Positions 10,789 through 14,738 of a stretch of DNA of 14,738 bases are shown one piece after another. Numbering within the stretch: position 1 is the first letter of the stretch; each line of letters starts with the position of its first letter. The notes beneath the pieces are model-generated. The model was not told the origin of the DNA. It ran no database searches and saw only the letters and a list, made by a program, of their open reading frames with translations. The position numbers and the translations under genes were made by a program. This DNA is from Acidobacteria bacterium AH-259-L09 (GTDB lineage Bacteria; Acidobacteriota; UBA6911; RPQK01), in the NCBI GenBank assembly GCA_027717875.1, contig JALLOL010000035.1, positions 1-14,738 of the forward strand, written 5' to 3'.

Positions 10789-11712
10789 CTAACGCCGTCC
10801 TCCCTTCAGGCTTCGGGCCAAGTAGCGAACAGCATTCTCGATGATTCTCAGTGGAAGTGGCTCTCGGTAGACAGCAAAGGATTCGTGTCCTGGACGAAAA
10901 TAAAATACTTCTCCTTGACCGACCTTCCAAAGAGAGCCGCTTCGAAACCATTCACCAGTCTCCCATCTTTCCTCGAATATTACCTCGTCGGGCTCTGGCA
11001 CGTGGAAAGGCTCGTCGTACATCTCTGTTTCGGGAATCTGAAATCGATCAGGTATACCATCAGCGATGGGATGATCTTTACGCAAAGTGAGAACATAGCT
11101 CGGTTTCCCGTCGGCACGAACGGCGGGAAAGCAACAGTTGGGCAAGTGGATCAACACTTCAGGCGGCTTATTGGGGAATTTTCTATAGGAGATCGATGGG
11201 GTGAGTCGAGCATCTCGCCCAGGGGCTTTGTACAACTCCGGATGAATGTATTTGATGCTTGCCCTTGCCCTTTCGTCAGCACGCAAGCGATTCAACGCAT
11301 TCTCTCTAGTCTTTTCATTCATCGCCTCCACAAACGGAGTCGACCAGTGCGCGGAGTGGAGGGAAATCATTGCCAATCGACCGTCTTTGATTCGTTCAAC
11401 GATTCTCCTCGCTTCTTCCGACGTGATTTCATCATGCCGCCGGTGTCCCCACCAGATGACGACATCGCAATTGGTAATGATCTCTGGCAATCCCTTTCCA
11501 GGGTCATTGAGGCTTACCGACACTACAGAAAGATCCGAAGATTTTTTCAAATGAGACGCGATTTGATTTCCCAGGAAGTGCGAATACGCCTCAAGTTGCT
11601 TGGGCTGCTGTTCATCCCAAACAATGACTCGTATCGTCTGACCCGGAGAAACGTCTGAAAGCGCGCACCACAGGTACGATAAAAGAAAAACAAGTTTAAG
11701 CAGGCGCTTCAC
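10789..11712 (-). CDS. Secreted ThuA-like (trehalose utilisation) domain protein (307 aa)
   Basis: Residues 1-25 form a Sec signal peptide (MKRLLK, hydrophobic run, ALSDVSPGQ). The rest is a ThuA-like domain, a class I glutamine-amidotransferase fold without the catalytic cysteine: VIVWDEQQ at the start, CDVVIWWGHRRHDEIT (82-97), LAMISLHSAHWS, then RKDHPIADGIPDRF, EMYDEPFHVPEPDEVIF and GQGEVFYFRPGHESFAVY near the end. The start is GTG at 11712, supported by GGAGG six bases upstream. ThuA proteins are linked to trehalose/sucrose and 3-keto-glycoside metabolism, though the reaction is poorly defined. Planctomycetes and Acidobacteria often encode secreted ThuA proteins beside dehydrogenases like the one 191 bases downstream on the same strand, so joint action on a sugar is plausible inference. 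Confidence 0.85.
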   Translation of the reverse strand: MKRLLKLVFLLSYLWCALSDVSPGQTIRVIVWDEQQPKQLEAYSHFLGNQIASHLKKSSDLSVVSVSLNDPGKGLPEIITNCDVVIWWGHRRHDEITSEEARRIVERIKDGRLAMISLHSAHWSTPFVEAMNEKTRENALNRLRADERARASIKYIHPELYKAPGRDARLTPSISYRKFPNKPPEVLIHLPNCCFPAVRADGKPSYVLTLRKDHPIADGIPDRFQIPETEMYDEPFHVPEPDEVIFEERWETGEWFRSGSLWKVGQGEVFYFRPGHESFAVYREPLPLRIIENAVRYLARSLKGGRR

Positions 11713-11981
11713 CGGTTTCCTCCACTCATCGGTCGTCGAAATAATAGCCCACCTTTCCCCAGCAAAACAAACGCAGCTCTACAGAACTCCTTTCGAAGGA
11801 AAATCAGCGTCAAGGCACGGTGAAAGTGTTTTCCTGCCCGTACATGGTGACCAGCTTCGGGTTTTCGGACACAAAACTCCAAAGAGCCGCGATTGCCAAA
11901 GGAGCGGAGGGACACCTGACGGGCTTTTCCACCTTGCGCTCCCCTCATCACGGCTCTTGTAGAGACCTGCCATCAGTTACA
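11713..11981. other. Gene-free stretch between the ThuA gene and the HEPN/MNT pair
   Basis: These 269 bases carry only short overlapping ORFs on both strands without recognisable motifs, signal peptide or ribosome site in a sensible place. The 80-aa minus-strand frame 11709-11951 overlaps the ThuA ribosome site and looks spurious. I see no clear terminator or promoter. Confidence 0.4.
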
Positions 11982-12323
11982 CTAAGGGTACAAACGCTTG
12001 GCTTTCCGGCGGATCTCCTCAATGAGTGTGTATTGACTCTGCTCGAACTCTTGGGAAGTAAGGCAGACCGGCTCCAGGGCTCGTTGCCCTTCCCAGCAGC
12101 TCAAAACCAGCTCCATCCGTTCCCAGGGCCGCAGCGCTGCAAAGTCGTCGGAAACGACACACAGGTCATAGTCGCTCCAGGTCAAATGTTGGTCTATCGC
12201 CCGGGAACCAAACAGATAAAGCTCTTTCAGTGCAATCCGGTCGCACAAATTCCGGACCAGAGTTTCTATCCACTCTCGTCGGAAAGCTTCGACTCCGCAA
12301 AGTTCATCAGCGTCTTGGTCCAC
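11982..12323 (-). CDS. mntA: MNT-domain nucleotidyltransferase antitoxin, MntA-like (113 aa)
   Basis: Minimal nucleotidyltransferase. ELYLFGSRA leads to WSDYDLCVV, giving G39-S40, then exactly ten residues, then D51-Y-D53: the GSX10DXD motif of MntA-type antitoxins. MntA proteins neutralise the HEPN toxin HepT by transferring AMP to it; that is established for characterised systems and inferred here. The gene follows the HEPN gene and overlaps its end by 58 bases in another frame. The start used is GTG at 12323, with GGAGG (inside the HEPN gene) about 10 bases upstream; the conserved part begins near residue 15, so a later non-ATG start giving a shorter overlap is possible. The C-terminal third (LEPVCLTSQEFEQSQYTLIE) is typical of the COG1708-like branch. 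Confidence 0.8.
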   Translation of the reverse strand: MDQDADELCGVEAFRREWIETLVRNLCDRIALKELYLFGSRAIDQHLTWSDYDLCVVSDDFAALRPWERMELVLSCWEGQRALEPVCLTSQEFEQSQYTLIEEIRRKAKRLYP

Positions 12324-12679
12324 GCCTCCAGCTCCTCCACTAACGGCAGATCGTAGAAGTCTCTAGGAATCCCGCCCACCGCATTCGGATAGCGTGCGGT
12401 GATGTGGTGGGGATCGAGTCTTCTGGCACAGCCCTTGAACTCTTCGGAAACCGCAAGCCCTATAGATTCAAGTTTCCTGAGGATCTCGACGGTGCTGTGC
12501 GTGAAAGCCGGTTGCCCCTGTTGGTAGCATACGGCCTTCAGGATTTTCTCCGCTGCCTGCTGCAGGTGAAATACCGCCGCTGGATAGTTGGCCTCGCGTT
12601 TCAGGACCTCGAAAGCTCCCCAGTCATCCCTGGCAGTCTCACGCCACCACTTCGCGTCCTGAGACCTCATGAGGAACAT
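12266..12679 (-). CDS. hepT: HEPN-domain protein, HepT-like toxin (137 aa)
   Basis: All-helical HEPN protein: AKWWRETARDDWGAFEVLKR, then the signature AAVFHLQQAAEKILKAV (34-50), a helix HSTVEILRKLESIGL, and RRLDPHHITARYPNA (86-100). The last block holds R86-x4-H91 and R87-x4-H92, either of which satisfies the RX4-6H motif of HEPN ribonucleases, plus the ARYP motif common in the COG2250 branch. In characterised pairs this protein is an RNase toxin held off by the adjacent nucleotidyltransferase. The first ATG is 12679, but ATG 12670 (MRSQDAKWW) fits better the way such proteins usually begin; neither has a strong ribosome site. It lies 73 bases after the PIN toxin gene on the same strand. Confidence 0.8.
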   Translation of the reverse strand: MFLMRSQDAKWWRETARDDWGAFEVLKREANYPAAVFHLQQAAEKILKAVCYQQGQPAFTHSTVEILRKLESIGLAVSEEFKGCARRLDPHHITARYPNAVGGIPRDFYDLPLVEELEAWTKTLMNFAESKLSDESG

Positions 12680-12752
12680 CTTAGTCTAAGATCAGCCATG
12701 GCGAAACTGATTTCGCATAGAAGCTCAGTCGGGCAGACCACTCGTATTCAGT

Positions 12753-13184
12753 CTAACGCTTTTGTTGGATCGTCCATGAGATTTGAACTAAGGTCCCAAG
12801 CCGCTTGAACTCGGGATCTCCTGTGACAATAGGCATTTGTAGGCGCTGGGCTGTCGCGGCTGCAAATGCATCAGCATAGGCGATTGGATGCTCGGCCTTG
12901 ATTTCAGCTGCTGCTTTGACCACTTCCTGCGAAACCGGCTCAATCGAGATAGGGAAAGCTTCAATGCGGCTGAGGATATCCTCACTCGCCTCTTTACCCT
13001 TTCCACGTTTTGTAATGTAAAGAATCTCACCCCAGTTGATCAGAGACAGATGAAGGGTGATCAGTTTTTCCTCAGCCTGGAGAAGAAGATCTCGAACGTG
13101 TTCTCCTCCGGCCTCTTTCTCAAAAAATGCCAGAAGAGCATGAGAGTCGAGCAGATACCCATGAATCTTATTGCTTCGCCTCAC
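12753..13184 (-). CDS. vapC: PIN-domain toxin, VapC-like ribonuclease (143 aa)
   Basis: PIN domain with all expected acidic residues: Asp13 in LLDSHALLAFF, Glu53 in INWGEILYITKR, Asp105 in IAYADAFAAATAQ and Asp123 in IVTGDPEFKRL. These coordinate Mg2+/Mn2+ in VapC endoribonucleases, which cut tRNA or rRNA when free of antitoxin. Length is normal. The start is GTG at 13184 with AGGAG about seven bases upstream, inside the end of the antitoxin gene; the two genes overlap by 17 bases, implying translational coupling. The C-terminus TLVQISWTIQQKR is ordinary. Intact by eye. Confidence 0.9.
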   Translation of the reverse strand: MRRSNKIHGYLLDSHALLAFFEKEAGGEHVRDLLLQAEEKLITLHLSLINWGEILYITKRGKGKEASEDILSRIEAFPISIEPVSQEVVKAAAEIKAEHPIAYADAFAAATAQRLQMPIVTGDPEFKRLGTLVQISWTIQQKR

Positions 13185-13404
13185 GCTTTCGCTCCTCTTC
13201 GAGACCCTTCAACACTGATCGACCAGCGTGCTTCTTTAGGATCCCGAACGATTCCTCGATGAGCGATTTCCCCAGGGGCCTTACAATGATGACCCCATCG
13301 CCGTCGAGGATGCTCACTTTTGTGCCCTTTTCGATACCGTATTTCTTTCTCAGAGCGGCTGGGATGACGATTTGTCCCTTGGGAGTGGTCGTCGAAATAG
13401 CCAT
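13168..13404 (-). CDS. vapB: AbrB/SpoVT-type antitoxin, VapB-like (78 aa)
   Basis: Residues 1-45 form a swapped-hairpin AbrB DNA-binding domain (TTTPKGQIVIPAALRKKYGI, then GTKVSILDGDGVIIVRPL). Residues 46-78 are a charged tail (SLIEESFGILKKHAGRSVLK, EEERKREAKQ) that in such antitoxins wraps the PIN toxin. I chose ATG 13404 rather than the longer frame from 13458 because GGAGG lies four bases upstream and the AbrB fold begins there. It overlaps the PIN gene by 17 bases. The promoter region carries a palindrome that is a likely autoregulatory operator. Confidence 0.88.
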   Translation of the reverse strand: MAISTTTPKGQIVIPAALRKKYGIEKGTKVSILDGDGVIIVRPLGKSLIEESFGILKKHAGRSVLKGLEEERKREAKQ

Positions 13405-13421
13405 ATAGCCTCCTTGATCGC

Positions 13422-13453
13422 TTGTTATAACAATTTGAAGTGAAGTATAACAA
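13422..13453 (-). promoter_or_regulatory. Promoter and candidate operator of the vapBC-like operon
   Basis: On the minus strand, TTGTTA (13453-13448) and TATAAC (13429-13424) are separated by 18 bases, a fair -35/-10 pair. The -10 lies inside a perfect 12-bp palindrome TTGTTATAACAA (13422-13433), and the half TTGTTATA is repeated at the -35, 20 bases away. Binding of the AbrB-type antitoxin to these sites would block RNA polymerase; autoregulation is inferred from the family. Confidence 0.5.
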
Positions 13454-13540
13454 AACATCTAGCGTACTGCCTAGTTTGACCTGTTCAGCTTGATTCGGCG
13501 CATGAGCCAGTTCGGTTTTTCTTAGGTCCTCGTCAGTTGA

Positions 13541-13565
13541 GGTGCGAAAATATTTTTATGGCACC
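13541..13565. repeat. Small AT-rich hairpin
   Basis: GGTGC (13541-13545) and GCACC (13561-13565) enclose a 15-base AT-rich loop containing the palindrome AAAATATTTT. It is not followed by a T-run on either strand that would make a convincing terminator. Confidence 0.35.
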
Positions 13566-13591
13566 AAAAGCGCGCTATATCGAGGGATTCT

Positions 13592-13694
13592 ATTTAGCAA
13601 TAAGGATTGTATCCGGAATGCTGTTCAAGACCGCTGCAGTCGACAAACGCCGTGCCTTTTCACCGCGCTCCGGATACAATCCTTATTGTTAGGC
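13592..13694 (+). repeat. 20-bp perfect inverted repeat ending in GTTAGGC, possible attC-type site
   Basis: CAATAAGGATTGTATCCGGA at 13598-13617 is matched exactly in inverted orientation at 13669-13688, around a 51-base loop. The right arm runs into GTTAGGC (13688-13694), the classical integron R' core (GTTRRRY). The left arm is preceded by ATTTAGC (13592-13598), one mismatch from RYYYAAC. Total length, 103 bases, suits an attC. Unlike most attC sites the arms pair perfectly, without extrahelical bases in the long stem, so a MITE-like palindrome is an alternative. Confidence 0.5.
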
Positions 13695-13730
13695 ACACCA
13701 CGGACGAGAGATGCAGCGAAGCAATTGAGA

Positions 13731-13871
13731 ATGAGCATGAGCAAGGATTCGGATGGCAGTACGCCTCTGCCACGGCTTTACACAGAGCTTGCAGCCTGGT
13801 GGCCCCTGCTCTTCCCGCCCTCTCTTCAGTCTTTGATGGGAGCGAGGCGGTTCTTTTGTTGTACTCGGTGA
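13731..13871 (+). pseudogene. N-terminal fragment of a class I SAM-dependent methyltransferase
   Basis: From ATG 13731 (or 13737) the frame reads MSKDSDGSTPLPRLY, then TELAAWWPLLFPPS, and ends at TGA 13869-13871. The LPRLYxxLAxWWPLLSPP block is what I recall as the start of a common class of environmental SAM-dependent methyltransferases; the expected following helix and the ExGxGxG SAM-binding loop are absent. The stop falls 48 bases before the nucleotidyltransferase gene, so the fragment was probably cut when that gene pair arrived. Confidence 0.4.
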
Positions 13872-13919
13872 TAGCTCTGACAGCACCGCATCTTGGGGCT
13901 GTCGGTAGGTTTCTCTAAC

Positions 13920-14468
13920 ATGGATGAGCAGTTAGAATTCCTTAAGCAGATCGCGGCCCGTCTGGAGTCCGAGGGTATCTCATACATGATGACGGGTTCG
14001 ATGGCCATGGCTATCTACTCGATTCCGCGGATGACACGGGATATTGATCTCGTCGTCGAGTGTCATCCCGAGGATGCCGGGAGGATTGTTAAGCTATTTG
14101 AGGCTGACTGCTACGTGGACGCGGAGAGCGTTCGTGAGGCCGCGGCTCGGCAAGACATGTTCAATATCATCCACAATGAGTGGATCATAAAGGCGGACTT
14201 TATCATCCGGAAGGATGAGGTTTACCGGAGACTTGAGTTTGAGCGTCGGCGCAGAGTTGACCTCGAGGATGTCTCCATTGCTGTGGTGGCTCCCGAAGAC
14301 CTGATTCTGTCGAAACTGTGCTGGGCCAGGGATTCGCAATCGGAGCTTCAACAACGGGATGCTCGCCAGCTTATCGAGTCGATGGCCGATCTGGACTGGC
14401 CCTATCTTGAGACGTGGGCCAAGTCGCTCGGGGTCAAGGATCTATTGGATCGTGTGAGAACGGGATGA
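13920..14468 (+). CDS. Nucleotidyltransferase-fold protein of a putative two-gene TA-like module (182 aa)
   Basis: Nucleotidyltransferase fold: YMMTGSMAMAIYSIPRMTRD followed by IDLVVE supplies G26-S27 and D41-I-D43, and KADF gives a third acid, Asp93, the usual metal-binding triad. Later parts (EFERRRRVDLEDVSIAVVAP, EDLILSKLCWARDSQSELQQRDARQLIE) match the pattern of DUF6036/AbiEii-like NTases. Such proteins may transfer nucleotides to tRNA or proteins as toxins or antitoxins; the role here is not known. The start chosen is ATG 13920 (AGGT about nine bases upstream), since the longer TTG start adds an unconserved stretch. The stop TGA overlaps the start of the next gene (ATGA), so the two are translationally coupled. 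The divergent TA modules lie to the left. Confidence 0.8.
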   Translation: MDEQLEFLKQIAARLESEGISYMMTGSMAMAIYSIPRMTRDIDLVVECHPEDAGRIVKLFEADCYVDAESVREAAARQDMFNIIHNEWIIKADFIIRKDEVYRRLEFERRRRVDLEDVSIAVVAPEDLILSKLCWARDSQSELQQRDARQLIESMADLDWPYLETWAKSLGVKDLLDRVRTG

Positions 14469-14716
14469 GGGATACAGCAACAACGGTTGAGGCAAAGTTC
14501 CGAGAGATGATCTTGGCGCGGTCGCCAGCGGAGCGTTTGGCCATGGCTTGCCGGATGTTTGCAACGGGCAAGGCACTAATCGGTGCTGGCCTTGTGCATG
14601 AGTACGGCCATCTAGAGCGCAGAGAACTTCGCCGGCATATCTTCCTCAGACTCTACGGGCAGGACTTTCCCGAAACCGAGAGGGAGAAGATCGTAAGTCT
14701 TTTGGCGGCGACCTAA
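14465..14716 (+). CDS. Small partner protein of the nucleotidyltransferase (83 aa)
   Basis: ATG 14465 overlaps the preceding stop as ATGA. The product is mostly helical: AKFREMILARSPAERLAMAC, RMFATGKALIGAGL, ELRRHIFLRLYGQDF, ETEREKIVSLLAAT. I recall similar 80-100-aa proteins with an RSPxERLxM motif and an LRxxLFLRxYGxDF motif encoded beside nucleotidyltransferase-like genes, but no biochemical function is known to me. Antitoxin, toxin or accessory subunit are all possible. The TAA stop (14714-14716) lies inside ACCTAAC, a match to the integron RYYYAAC left box, 22 bases from the window end. Confidence 0.75.
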   Translation: MRDTATTVEAKFREMILARSPAERLAMACRMFATGKALIGAGLVHEYGHLERRELRRHIFLRLYGQDFPETEREKIVSLLAAT

Positions 14717-14738
14717 CCCTCGCTAGGAGTCTGCGCGG

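Noticed and set aside
10783..11658. 291-aa plus-strand ORF antisense to the ThuA gene
   Set aside because: No domain or ribosome site; the opposite frame matches ThuA along its full length.
12752..12769. Short TCTAAC...GTTGGA pair as a third attC-like site
   Set aside because: Only 18 bases in all, with no arms; it overlaps the end of the PIN toxin gene.
13607..13918. 103-aa plus-strand ORF upstream of the nucleotidyltransferase gene
   Set aside because: It begins inside the inverted repeat, has no ribosome site, and overlaps in another frame the stretch that resembles a methyltransferase start.

Overview
The window reads like a chromosomal, gene-decayed accessory region of a soil- or sediment-type Gram-negative bacterium. 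Acidobacteriota or a relative such as Methylomirabilota or Gemmatimonadota is my guess, based on protein types rather than a marker gene. The clues are a PQQ-type quinoprotein, a lipoprotein built of SBBP, HAF and PD40 beta-propeller repeats, pieces of the Ser/Thr-kinase/PD40 proteins typical of Acidobacteria, a Planctomycete/Solibacter-style giant cytochrome dehydrogenase, a secreted ThuA-domain protein, and several toxin-antitoxin-like pairs.

Layout. Bases 1-1014 (+) are the C-terminal part of a PQQ-dependent dehydrogenase cut by the window edge. Its stop codon lies inside an attC-like hairpin (1010-1073). Bases 1074-1606 hold no intact gene, only a decayed kinase C-terminus (1294-1432, -) and a G-quadruplex motif. 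Bases 1607-5065 (-) encode a 1152-aa repeat lipoprotein whose kinase-type PD40 module appears to be spliced into a HAF-repeat domain. Just upstream (5127-5347, -) is a frameshifted kinase N-terminus fused to the tail of an ISAzo13-type transposase. The two kinase scraps are collinear and flank the lipoprotein gene. Bases 5535-6033 (+) carry a ribbon-helix-helix antitoxin-like gene, a broken partner gene and a fragment of an amidohydrolase start.

Bases 6035-11712 (-) are a probable sugar- or glycoside-oxidation block. It comprises a 1520-aa lipoprotein (SGNH-like domain, Pirellula-type dehydrogenase propeller, HEAT-like repeats, cupredoxin, cytochrome c) and an upstream secreted ThuA-like protein. 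Bases 11982-13404 (-) hold two stacked toxin-antitoxin modules, HEPN/MNT and AbrB/PIN (VapBC-like). Bases 13459-13919 hold a 20-bp perfect inverted repeat ending in an integron-like GTTAGGC and a methyltransferase N-terminal scrap. Bases 13920-14716 (+) hold a nucleotidyltransferase and a small partner overlapping by ATGA. The partner's stop also falls in a CTAAC box.

Taken together, the periplasmic redox and sugar genes look functional. They are embedded in DNA shaped by recombination: at least five gene fragments, an IS end, attC-like sites and three or four TA-like modules. The most system-like uncharacterised item is the right-hand nucleotidyltransferase pair bounded by attC-like signals. 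The most unusual gene is the lipoprotein that seems to have captured a kinase sensor module next to the remnants of a kinase gene. All assignments are by eye from motifs; no database search was run.
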